Positions 1 through 9,538 of a DNA stretch of 23,604 bases are shown one piece after another. The notes below the pieces were generated by a model that saw nothing but the letters and a program-made list of their open reading frames with translations, was not told the origin of the DNA and ran no database searches. Position 1 is the stretch's first letter; the number at the start of each line of letters is the position of its first letter. Source of the DNA: Byssochlamys sp. IMV 00236 (taxonomy: Eukaryota; Ascomycota; Eurotiomycetes; Eurotiales; Thermoascaceae); the NCBI GenBank assembly GCA_001931875.2, contig MSJH02000444.1:1-23604 (forward strand), in the 5' to 3' direction. Made by a program: the position numbers and the translations under genes.

Positions 1-898
1 TCTTCGTAGAAAATTTGAAAGCTCATTTTGTAATACTCGGTTTTTAATGAGAAAGAGAGTAAAAAGAGAGCCGACAGTGCTTTCATGCTTAATATACACA
101 TATTTTGTACGACAAGGCTCCTACATATACGACATTCAATTTGTCAGCAAGCGAAATCAACCAATGGTAAACGTGATAATAGAATATAACGATCACGAAT
201 TTTACTCTTGACATCAGTGTCAATAAATTTTCTCCATAAAAATGGCCATATCCACGGTTGTGACTGTTAGTAAAATCGTAAAAAATCTACGGTCGTCCGT
301 ATATTTTCTACGGTTCCTTGTGCCATAGTGAATAAGCACTGAATAATAGCATGAATATTACACTTCTTTTCAAGCTTGAGTATAAGTAAAAATAAATAAA
401 ACGACAGACAGGACGATCGCGTCAAAAAAACAAACATATAAATGCAAATGATGCTCAGTAATGTGGGCTACAAGGGCTGGCTAGTCATTAGCATAGTGTA
501 TGCAACAGGGGCACGCCAGCTTAAAGGCCGCGTTTAAAGTTGAGCTCTGATTTTTGTCTGTTATTTGCCGTGCATCCTTATTTTCTTTGTTCAAGAATGT
601 GCCAAGCTGTTACTTGTATAAATGATGCAGCCTGATGCATAATTCTTTATGTCGTAAATCGAATTCCCTTTTACTGTCATTGAAGAACTAATGAAATTAA
701 GAAAGTATAAGATTGTACTTTTATTAAATGTAGTGGCTATCAAGCAAAGTACGTCGATGAGGCTCTTGATTGAGAAAAAAAGACACTGACGACATTAGAA
801 TGCGAATGTTGAGGACAGAGAATGGGCGTCACTTTTACTCACTTTTTATTCGCCGACTTCACCACCAACGCGGTACATTGTTCTTTTCCCTTCTATAA
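1..898. other. Intergenic region upstream of SGT1, no gene seen
   Basis: No frame on either strand gives a convincing protein, and no tRNA or rRNA is recognisable. The stretch is AT-rich. A small perfect palindrome, TACGG-tcgt-CCGTA, lies near 291-304 among several ACGG words. The last 100 bp must hold the SGT1 promoter and 5' leader. A TATAAA lies only a few bases before the ATG and is too close to act as a TATA box. Confidence 0.6.
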
Positions 899-2263
899 AT
901 GAACGTTACTGAGCAAACAAAGAAATCAGCTGAAATATATGCCAAGGCCAACGATGCCTTCTTTGACGATGACTACGATGAAGCATTGAGTTTGTTTAGT
1001 CAACTGATTGATTTTGAGCCTGAAAATGCTGAATTCATATTAAAACGGTATTAGATCAATCAAAGATAAAGAGCAGTTACTTACATCTGTAGCAGTTGTT
1101 CTGTTTATCAAAAAGTAAACAAGTTAGACTTGGCTCTCAAAGACGTTGAAAAAGCCCTGGATATTTTAAAGCATGGCTCACGTAGTCTTATGGCTAGAGC
1201 TCATTTGCAAAAAGGGTAACAACCTAAGAATTTGTCAATTATTATGCAAAATAATATCAATATTAAAACCTTTATAGTATCATCCTGCATCGCCTTGAGC
1301 GGTATAAAGAAGCCGAGGAACACTTGAATCAATCAAAAGGATTGAATCCAAATGAAAAGACACTTACTACTTGGTTACGAAAGAATGCAGATAAACTAAA
1401 GGAGGTCAATCAATCATCTTCCAATGCTACTATTAATACAACTACTCCTGTACCAGTGGAATCTACAAATAAGCCTTTGAATACAACAGCAAGGTAATAA
1501 TTATATCATTTTGATAACACATTGATTAAACTGTGATATAGACATGAATGGTTTCAAAATGACAACTTTGTTACTATTGAAGTATTTGTCAAAAAAGTCA
1601 TGGCACAAGATGTATCCGTTGGATTCTACGAAGACTCTGTAAGATTAGGATAAAGATATGTTGATTGAGTACTAAAATGGTTCATATAGCTTTCTTTGGC
1701 TGCAAAGTTACCCAGTGGATCGACATATTCAATTGAACTTGATCCACTTGCACACAAAATTATACCTGAAGAATCGACGTACAAGGTTCTTTCTACAAAA
1801 ATTGAAGTCAAATTGAAAAAGAAAGTTTCAGGTATCATGTGGGGTGCATTAGAAGGTGAAAATGATTTAGGAAGTAAGTTCTCTTATAACCGTTAAATCA
1901 AATCATCCTAATCCTTGCACAATAGCGCCTGTACCTGCTGTTACCAACAACAAAAAACAGACAAAAGACTGGAATAAATTAATTAAAGAAGTGGATGATG
2001 AAAAATTGGAAGGAGAGGCTGCTGTCAATGCACTATTTCAACAAATATACCGTGACGCGGATCCAGACGCCAGACGGGCTATGATGAAGAGTTTTATTGA
2101 AAGTAATGGTACTTGTCTCTCTACGAATTGGTCAGAGGTCGGATCTAAAAAGGTTGAAACAAAGCCCCCTGAGGGTACGATGGTAAAGAAGGTAAGCTCG
2201 TGATGCTTCTCTTTTTTTTTTTTTCTGCATTAAACCTTTTTTGTTTTCTAGTTTGATGAGTAA
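899..2263 (+). CDS. SGT1: SGT1 co-chaperone (TPR-CS-SGS)
   Basis: Coding exons 899-1047, 1093-1215, 1278-1493, 1542-1638, 1690-1873, 1926-2191 and 2252-2263 join in frame to 348 residues. SGT1 is an HSP90/Skp1 adaptor needed for SCF ubiquitin ligase and kinetochore (CBF3-type) assembly. Order seen: N-terminal TPR repeats (about 1-115), a variable Ser/Thr/Asn linker, a CS domain (about 163-250, opening [18 protein letters not shown]), and a C-terminal SGS domain (about 256-348) with [16 protein letters not shown] and [13 protein letters not shown]. This order and length are the family's usual ones. The last exon encodes only F-D-E and the stop. The first acceptor is followed by a second AG two bases on, but using it would hit a stop. 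A poly(A) hexamer lies about 75 bp after the stop. The carboxylase gene starts 123 bp downstream on the same strand. Confidence 0.93.
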
Positions 2264-2335
2264 TTCATATACCGAACTTTATGAGGGAGAAAAGCAACCT
2301 GTCATGAAAAATAGTAAAAAAAGGAAATTCGTACA

Positions 2336-2341
2336 AATAAA
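2336..2341 (+). terminator. Poly(A) signal of SGT1
   Basis: AATAAA, about 75 bp after the SGT1 stop and 45 bp before the next start codon. It is the only canonical hexamer in this short gap. Confidence 0.5.
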
Positions 2342-2386
2342 AAAGTATTTTTTCCCTTGACTCTTTTCTTTTTCGCATATAAGAAT

Positions 2387-4807
2387 ATGACTTATTCTAT
2401 TCATAAGGTTCTCATTGCTAATCGAGGCGAGATTGCTTGCAGAGTGATTCAAACATGTAAACGCTTGGGAATACCTACTGTCGCTGTTTACTCTGATAGG
2501 TAAACAATAATAAATGATTCATGCATAGTTAAGGTGTTTATCTCTTTTATATTTTAAAGCGACCAGAATGCTCCATTTGTTAGACTGGCCGATGAAGCTT
2601 ATCATATCGGTCATTCAATTGCTTCAGAATCATACCTCAATGCAGAAAAAATAATACAAGTGGCTAAACGATCTGGAGCAGACGCGATTCACCCTGGATA
2701 CGGCTTTCTGTCAGAGAACCCCGATTTTGCAGATATGGTAAATCAAGCGGGTATCAACTTTATTGGACCTAGAGCAGAATCCATTCGAACCATTGGTGAT
2801 AAGATGGCTGCCAAAGTATTCATCAGGGAACATTTGAGTTCTATCCCTCTGATTCCTGGCTATCACGGTCAAGACCAGTCGATTGAAAGACTGGAACAGG
2901 AAGCCAAAAAGATAGGTTCGTCTTGATGAACAATGTAGTAATGATTAATTGAACTGATAAGCTGTTAGAATTTCCTGTGTTATTGAAGGCTTCTGCTGGT
3001 GGAGGCGGTAAAGGCATGAGAACAGTTTATGATGCACACAAGTAAGCTTATATTGTCATATTCTATGACCAAAAGACTTAAATTATATAAAAGGTTAAGA
3101 GAAGAAATTGAAGCTGCCAAGGGTGAAGCACTTCGAGCGTTTGGATCAGACACTTTATTAATAGAAAAATACTTTACAAGTGTACATCACGTAGAGGTAC
3201 TCAAGCTTTTCACACATTTGGTGTCAATATTGATAAAAGACATAGGTTCAAATTTTTGGAGACAAGTATGGAAATGTATATCATATTAATGAACGTGATT
3301 GCTCAATTCAAAGAAGACATCAGAAAGTCGTTGAAGTAAGGAATTGTGAGCTGATGAAGCCATGCTTTTTTTTTTTTTTTTTTTTTTTTTTACTCATTTC
3401 TATAGGAAACCCCTTCTCCTGTTGTGGACACGAACCTCCGTCGAGACATGACAGATGCTGCTGTCAGCTTGGGACGCAAACTAGGCTATGTAGGAGCTGG
3501 CACAGTAGAATTTATTCTAGACCCCAAATCCAGACGCTTTTATTTCTTGGAACTGAATACACGATTGCAGGTGGAGCATCCTATTACGGAAGCCATTTCT
3601 GGTCTAGACCTTGTTGAACTGCAAATACTTATTGCTCAGGGGGCCAATTTAAAACACATGAGTGTGCTGAACCAGATACCTTTCCATGGGCACGCTATAG
3701 AAGTGCGCTTATGTGCAGAGGATCCAGAAGACTTTAGCCCACGTACAGGAACTATCCTCAAATGGAGTCCCCCAACCGATATTGAAGGGGTACGCGTTGA
3801 CACAGGTGTACAGGATGGCTCAGATATATCCATTTACTATGACTCAATGATTGCTAAAGTGATTGTACATGCTCCTACTCGTGCAGAGGCTATAAAACGT
3901 ATGATTGCCGTCTTGAAGCGTACGATAATTGTGGGCATAACCACAAATCAAAAACTGTTGTTAAGCATCATGCAGAACCCCTCTTTCCAAGCTGGTGTAT
4001 TTGACACAAACTTTATACAGCAAGAAAAACTCTTTCTTCCATTTGATTTACATCGTGCTGAGCCTAGCATCATTGCCGCCCTATTGTTTGACTGGACAAC
4101 ACGTCAGAATAAGCAAATCTATCTTAAAAATATTCCTGCAGGATGGAGGAATGTAAAATGGCGTCCTCATCGTATTCAATTCATTGTTCAAGACCAGCAA
4201 AAGGTTGACGTCTTGTACGAATACTTAGGATACCGTAACGACAGACATGAATTCAAGGCTTTGGTGCTAGACAAGAAGTCAGAACAAGAACCAGAGCTAT
4301 CTCTTTCCATTGCTTTGTACAAGTCCGAGATCAGTAAAGAGTATCTTGGAGCAAAGGGCATCCAGGGATCTAAGGGTCTCTTACGATTTGAAATGAATAA
4401 TGTCCAACAATGTTTTTACCTTGCTGAATGCTTCCAAGATATAAACAAGTCAATCTTTGTTCATGACTTTCTTCATGGTTACCCAATTGAACTAATCAAG
4501 GTCGATCGATTAAAAAGCAAGACTACTATCACGGAAGATGACAAAGGTATGAAAGTATATAATCAATTCAGTGCACTAATCCTTAGTAGTAACGCCTTAT
4601 ACCTCGTCCATGCCTTGTCGTATCCTTAAAATACTTGCGCCTACTGGCACTGTCGTCAAGAAGAACATGCCTCTCCTCTCAATCGAATCTATGAAAACTG
4701 AAGTCAAGATTCTCAGTCGTCATGATGGTATCGTCACTATGAAAGTGCAAGAGAATCAACTGGTAGATGCAAAGGTGCTCTTATGTACTGTAGATGAAAA
4801 GCAATAA
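2387..4807 (+). CDS. Biotin-dependent acyl-CoA carboxylase alpha subunit, 3-methylcrotonyl-CoA carboxylase type
   Basis: Exons 2387-2499, 2560-2915, 2969-3041, 3094-3196, 3246-3335, 3406-4546 and 4587-4807 give 698 residues, close to MCC alpha subunits (about 700). Biotin carboxylase N-domain: [14 protein letters not shown] and [14 protein letters not shown]-grasp: glycine loop [11 protein letters not shown] (164-174) and [16 protein letters not shown] (292-307, with ATP/Mg glutamate 294). Biotin carboxylase C-terminal domain: [13 protein letters not shown]-terminal biotinyl domain: biotin lysine 662 in ESMKTE. The enzyme carboxylates biotin with ATP and bicarbonate; with a beta subunit, MCC acts in leucine breakdown in mitochondria. 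Oddities: the protein starts almost at the first beta strand, with no visible mitochondrial presequence and no upstream in-frame ATG before a stop at 2315; the biotin motif differs from the usual AMKM. Another acyl-CoA carboxylase is possible. Intron 5 carries a run of 26 T, and the last acceptor is tandem (TAGTAG). Confidence 0.9.
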
Positions 4808-4823
4808 AGCCTTTTTATTTATT
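4803..4823. terminator. Facing poly(A) signals of the carboxylase (+) and UMP1 (-)
   Basis: On the plus strand AATAAA (4803-4808) contains the carboxylase stop TAA. On the minus strand two overlapping AATAAA hexamers (4814-4823) lie 4-13 bp after the UMP1 stop. With cleavage the usual 10-30 nt downstream, the two mRNAs must overlap tail to tail, each running into the other's coding region or last exon. Confidence 0.7.
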
Positions 4824-4826
4824 GAT

Positions 4827-5445
4827 TTACAATTTAAGCTTGTGCTCCATAAATGTATGCAAATCCACAGATTCGGTTGATAAGCTAGGATCTGAATATC
4901 GATTATTAGCTTTTATGTAAAATAGCACTTGTATATTTACCGTTAAGGAAGTCTTCATAGTCAATTGTCTCATCTTTGCCTAACAAAATATCCAAGTGTA
5001 AATTTGAAGAAGGCATCACAGGTACACGTTGACGCTATATGATATTAGTATAATCATTTAGATATAATGTAGTCTTTACCTTTTCAACAATGTTCCTTTC
5101 CATCATGAGCTTAATTGGAGCATGCATGCCATATGCCTGACGTGCCAAGTTTAGTTTCAACTCCCACTGTGTCTCTTCCCACTACATAATAAAAGTAAGT
5201 TGTCTTGTTTTATTTTAAAATAATATTTTACGTTATTTAATCTATGTTCAAGAGGATGCTTAGGCATGACCTCATTCTTGATAGAACGAATACCAAAACG
5301 GAAAGCATCATGTCCGCCATATTCTGCATGAGTTGTGTTTAACGTGCTCTTGGTAGTTGCATGGTATGTATCGGGAGCAATACGAAGTGACTAAGCAATG
5401 AATAAATGTGCGTTCTTTTCATTCAATTAGTTTTCAGTTTACCAT
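4827..5445 (-). CDS. UMP1: Proteasome maturation factor UMP1/POMP
   Basis: Exons (minus strand) 5445-5443, 5390-5232, 5181-5080, 5034-4941 and 4891-4827 join to 140 residues, the family's length (about 140-148). The product is a short-lived chaperone of 20S core assembly, placed inside the half-proteasome and degraded on completion. Recognisable parts: start SLRIAPDTYHATTKSTLN, then EYGGHDAFRFG, the conserved centre WEETQWELKLNLARQAYGMH with LMMERNIVEK, then LHLDILLGKDETIDYEDFLN, and an end in MEHKLKL. Exon 1 contributes only the ATG: the donor GTAAAC follows it directly and the next exon supplies S-L-R. The longest stop-free run is short, so single-frame ORF scans miss the gene. It is convergent with the carboxylase (19 bp between stops) and divergent from the WKF gene. 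No PACE-like Rpn4 site was seen upstream. Confidence 0.92.
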
Positions 5446-5804
5446 TTCTGTTTATTATTAGATTATATAAAGAAAAGAGAAAGCATACGTCTACCTGCTT
5501 GCGTGTCGTGGTCAGCAGAGTTGCAGTCACATATGATTTGGAACACAGATGCAATTGCTGTTGTTGCTGTATGATGGCCCTTCAGGATCATCTTCTTGAA
5601 ATAAGCAATAAACTTGTACACTTTGCTATGAGCTTGTATTGTTGAGTATCTTTATACTTCAACAAACTTATGGATGCCCGTAAAGAAAATTGAGTGAACT
5701 ATGCAATTTCCTCTCAGTAAAGAGTGACTGTTTGGGCTGTCAACGTGAAGATCAAATTTTTCTTTTTCTTTTTTTTTTTTTTGATCTATTCAACAATCTA
5801 AAAG
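5446..5804. promoter_or_regulatory. Divergent intergenic promoter, UMP1 / WKF gene
   Basis: 359 bp between the divergent start codons. No reading frame of interest. A long pyrimidine/T tract (about 5758-5782) lies just before the WKF gene start, as in many fungal promoters. No specific factor site could be assigned. Confidence 0.5.
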
Positions 5805-6531
5805 ATGTCTAATGTCAAATCAATAAAGAAAAGTGAACCTAAAACAGATGAAAAACCAAAACAAACTCAAGGACAAAAGCTATTGGAGGCTATGACAGCA
5901 AAGAAAGCAGCTAAAGAAGCACTATTAAAAGGAGTAAAGAGTATACACGTCTCTTTTGACGATGAAGGGAACGAACAAAAAGTGGAAACTGTTACTGAAG
6001 GAGGGAAAAAGAGAAAAAATGAAGAACAAGTCTCAGAAAAGAAGGCAAAGAAAGCTAAAAAACTCAAGGTGAAAAAGGCAGAAGAAACAAAAACGGACAG
6101 TAAGCAAAAAGAAGCGTTTGAATACCTTCGATTGTTTGTAAATGACAGAAAGAACTGGAAATTCAAAAAGGTGTTACAAACATGGATTCTTCAAAATATA
6201 TACAAGATGCCTAAAAGTGAATTTGATAATGCATTGGAATATTTAAAAGATTTGCAGGGTGCATCACGTGAGGTATTTGTATTCCATAGATACAAGTGAT
6301 GTATATGCTAATATTTATTGATAGAAAACGAAAAAAGAGGCACAAGACAGAATACCAAAGAATTCTATTGGAAATAATTTGACAGGATATACCAATGTCA
6401 GTAATGATGACTTTGATGATTTTGATGCAGAAAAGTTATTAGCACAAGTATCAGTGACACAGTCAAATACTAAGCAAGACGAATCAGAGGAAGTTAGACG
6501 TGCGAGATTAATTGTAGATACGCTTTTATAA
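5805..6531 (+). CDS. WKF-domain protein (C7orf50-like)
   Basis: Two exons, 5805-6272 and 6325-6531, give 224 residues. The N-terminal half is a Lys/Glu-rich, probably disordered and nucleolus-type tail (for example KKAKKAKKLKVKKAEE). Residues about 100-156 form the WKF domain: YLRLF, then NWKFKKVLQTWILQNIYK and LEYLKDLQGASRE. After the splice the protein continues with KTKKEAQDR, an acidic DDFDDFD patch and a basic end RRARLIV, matching the layout of the animal homologue, where the domain is followed by a further helix. Reading through without splicing adds only eight residues before a stop, so the spliced form is preferred: the intron (52 nt, GTATTT...ATAG) is phase 0 and both sides stay in frame. 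The family is poorly understood; a role in ribosome biogenesis is inferred from basic composition. The stop codon overlaps AATAAA (6531-6536). Confidence 0.85.
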
Positions 6532-6536
6532 ATAAA

Positions 6537-6895
6537 ACTTTTAATCATTCAGTTGTAAGCATCAACAGTGAAGTCATCAGATTGTATCAATCAAAAAAAT
6601 AGAACTTGGTTCAGCTTCAGATCATCAATATTAGAAAACGAAAAGCTATGTAATCATATTTGAAAAAGCGGTTCAAATCGACCAATCCACAGTGAATTAC
6701 TTTTAAAAACAAAATGGTAGCAACTTGGAAGAGTATTTGCTTTTAGTATGTTTGTTGGAACATATCAGAGATGCTTGATTGTTGATCTCAATGAGATATT
6801 TGTATGTGATGGCTCAATATAGAAAGACTTTGCAGTGGGATAAATGTCATTTATTTTATTCGTAGTACAACATGGACAAAAATGTCAATTTAACC
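6537..6895. other. Intergenic region between convergent genes
   Basis: 359 bp between the end of the WKF gene and the BLH1 stop. No gene seen. It holds the BLH1 poly(A) signals (minus-strand AATAAA twice, 6850-6860), about 40 bp after that gene's stop. A GGTTCAAATC word near 6672 resembles a tRNA B box but has no tRNA around it. Confidence 0.6.
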
Positions 6896-8511
6896 CTAAT
6901 GAGGACAGGCTAATGCTCCCATAGGATCATACGCAGGCAACACAGTAGGCTCAGTATCCAAGATTGCAAGTAGTTTTTTAGGAACATCCTTGTTTTCAAG
7001 CACAACCTATAAAGTACTTTAGCACACATATTCCATTAAGTTTGTCACATACCTGATAGACAAAAGCAGAGAACCATTCGTCTGTCATAACCCAAAAGCC
7101 TTTATCTCCAGAAGTATCCTCACCCCATGAATTTTCTACACGCCATCGGACTGGCTTACCATCCTTATCTAAGTGAACACCTGTGAAAACCATAGCATGA
7201 GTCATCAGACTTTCCTTGTACAACAATCTTTCTTCTTTGGTCAAATTGAACTTAATATTGAATGCGAGTTCATAATCATAAATTTTGGTATCCATAGCAC
7301 CCACGCGGTTGTTACTAAACTGCCCCACATCACAACCAAACCATACTGGTCTACCAGATTTTAGGACGTTGATAGCGAGTTGCTTTTGATTTTCCGAAGT
7401 GGTATTGATATAACGGATGGGTTTGCCACCGACAATGTTACCAAGGCGATCAACAGTATAGAGTGCATCCGTAGGATTACGTGGATCATTGATTAATGAG
7501 ACCATAGAAGAGATCTATGTAAAGGGTTAGGCTAATATATGATACAATGAGTACGCAACTTACAGGAAAGTTGACAACTTCCTTGAAAAACCTCTTGGGT
7601 GTCAAATGATGAATACCAATATACTTGCCATTCTTATCCTGAGTTTCCCAATCAAATTGAGAAGGAGGTTCTCCAAGATGAATTGTAATGATGCGATAAA
7701 TATCTTCCATCATCTTTTCTTTCAAGACACGAACAGATTGTGTTGACATACCCAAACTGATTTGCTTACGAATAACCGTAGCAAATTCACGGAGCTTCAC
7801 AGTAACCAGCCAATTTAAACGTCTTGTGTTTGATGACGAGAATGTTTCCGGAAATACACTCTTGGGTACAACACCGTATTTTTCAACAAGGTTAATCAGC
7901 ATATCAAACTGGCCACCATCACCAACAGGATCAGTCAAGAGATATTGAACTACTCGATCATCAATATCCTCGTGTGCAAGGTCAATCATGTTTTCAAGGA
8001 ACCAGTTAGCCTTTTCAAGTTTATCTGTTTTTAATGCATCAGTAACATGGGGCAAATTTACACCAGTTGGCTTACCATAAAAAAATAAATAGCTTTGAGA
8101 GAGTTCAAAGTCATCTGGTAAATTGTATTTTGTGATAACGGCAATTCTCATAATGTTTGTTCCAGCAAATAGCCAACAACGACCACTTGACTTTTGATTG
8201 GTAGCAGAGCCTTCCAAGTCTATCTTGACATTAAACGTGTGACGATCATTATGGATGGCAGCAGAAGAATTCAAAAACACATTAGTAGGATCATTTCCAG
8301 CTAATGCATTTTTAGCCAACAGGTTTTTACTATCTTGATAAAAACGCTTGGAATATCTCGAAATGCTTTCGATAGATAAATCAGAGGAAACATGCTTGAT
8401 ATCGTCAATATCCAAATCAGCAAATTGGTAGGCAAGCTTTTCGTCAAATTCAACAACGTCTCTGGTAGACGATGAAGGACTTGAAATAGGTTTAGAAGAT
8501 TCGGCTCCCAT
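6896..8511 (-). CDS. BLH1: Bleomycin hydrolase (C1B papain-like cysteine aminopeptidase)
   Basis: Exons (minus) 8511-7564, 7514-7053 and 7006-6896 give 506 residues. The family is a cytosolic hexameric cysteine peptidase with aminopeptidase activity that also opens homocysteine thiolactone and inactivates bleomycin. The catalytic triad is complete: Cys112 in SSGRCWLFAG, His422 in LMTHAMVFTGV, Asn444 in WRVENSWGED. Other family blocks: DPVGDGGQFDMLINLVEKYG, VSLINDPRNP, LYTVDRLGNIVGG, and the tail YDPMGALACPH. In the yeast and human enzymes the C-terminal arm enters the active site. The protein is somewhat longer than the usual 455-485 residues because of a Ser-rich N-terminus starting MGAESSKP, which fits an N-myristoylation consensus (Gly2, Ser6). 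The upstream side (8512 onward) is the accessory island, so its promoter borders repeats. Confidence 0.95.
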
Positions 8512-9460
8512 AGTAACAAATAAATGAAAAAATGAAAAAAAGATAAGAAAATTGCGCCAATTTGATGCTTTTTAACTAAAATGGAAAGTCAGGAGGAGGA
8601 GTCACATGAGAACAAATGATGTTGGTAGGGGATAAATATTTACCACTGGTTACACACATTGCTCAGGAACGAATGTTTTCCCTTTTAGGGACAGATTTTT
8701 GTGCTTTACAGTCGCTCCACCGTCAGTTGGACCAGACTTTAGCAAAGAGTTTATTGCTATGTTGATATTAGTTTAATCAAAAAAGGGAAACATTGCTCAC
8801 TTTTGACCTGTATATTTGGGCATGTGTAATAGAGATACACCTATGAAGGCATTTACTTAAGCAGTTGTTAAATTGACTTATGGAAGGTTAAATGAATTAT
8901 AAAGATGCTTTAAAGTCATCATATCTGGTTTCAATATCATATTCTATGTTGAATAAGAGTCAATAAGCAGTGTCTACACATCGATAACAAAAGCAGCAAC
9001 ATAAACTGATCAATCATAATAAGTGTAGCTATCATTTTTAATATCTTTATATTTATTCTTCCAAATAAAAGAAACATAAAGGGTCCCATTGCACTTTCTG
9101 TCTACTCTTACTATTACAACCACAACAACAACAACAAATATCACAAGTTATCATAATTGCTTCTTTTACCACATAGTTAATGAAAGCACTTTCATTTACT
9201 CTTGACAGAAGTAATGAGAATTAATTACAAAAAGAAGTTATTAGTTGTTATAAAAAAGAATGTTGTTGAAAGAACTTTATTCAAAAGCCTTATTCACTTG
9301 TACAGAATCCTTTCCATAAACTTTCTAAACAATTGCACAATGTCAGAATGATTTTACATCTTACCATACTTCATGTCAACACTTAAAAAGAGACAAGAAG
9401 AAGTGTCGAAGGGATACCCTGGTTAAATAGAATTCTCATGGAGCTTTGTTAAAAAATAGC
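8512..9460. other. BLH1 upstream region and left part of accessory island
   Basis: About 950 bp without a supportable gene on either strand. It contains the BLH1 promoter, the left copy of a diverged direct repeat (8699-8776) and a short CAA microsatellite (about 9118-9138). The remainder is AT-rich sequence with many stops in all frames. Confidence 0.5.
8699..8776 (+). repeat. Left copy of diverged direct repeat bracketing the island
   Basis: Shares the 14-mer CCACCGTCAGTTGG (8717-8730) with 11479-11492 in the same orientation, within a longer match with small indels: ACAGT(C)GCTCC upstream and a TTTATT...TTGAT...TTAGTTT-like stretch downstream. The extended similarity was judged by eye. 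The core identity is direct. Confidence 0.55.
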
Positions 9461-9538
9461 AATAAACACAACTTAGCTGCTTTCGCGAATTTTACACTGT
9501 CCTTCCAAGAAATTCGCGAGTCATGATGAGTGTTTATT
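9461..9538. repeat. Inverted repeat / hairpin (78 bp)
   Basis: Outer arms AATAAACAC (9461-9469) and GTGTTTATT (9530-9538) are perfect complements. Inner arms CGCGAATTT (9484-9492) and AAATTCGCG (9510-9518) are perfect too. The intervening arm parts match poorly. The right outer arm supplies the AATAAA that follows the stop of the gene remnant on the minus strand. It could be a tiny MITE, a transposon-end remnant, or a transcript-ending hairpin. Confidence 0.6.

Noticed and set aside
610..650. Possible C/D snoRNA (ATGATG and CTGA words)
   Set aside because: Boxes are too close, no terminal stem, and such words are common in AT-rich DNA.
3354..3617. 87-codon plus-strand frame beginning with poly-Phe
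   Set aside because: Produced by the intronic T run and an out-of-frame reading of carboxylase exon 6.
5867..6166. 99-codon minus-strand frame
   Set aside because: Antisense of the Lys-rich WKF exon; its Phe/Ser-rich content is the expected reverse of AAA/GAA codons.
6665..6690. tRNA B-box-like GGTTCAAATC
   Set aside because: No A box at proper distance, no acceptor stem or cloverleaf can be drawn.
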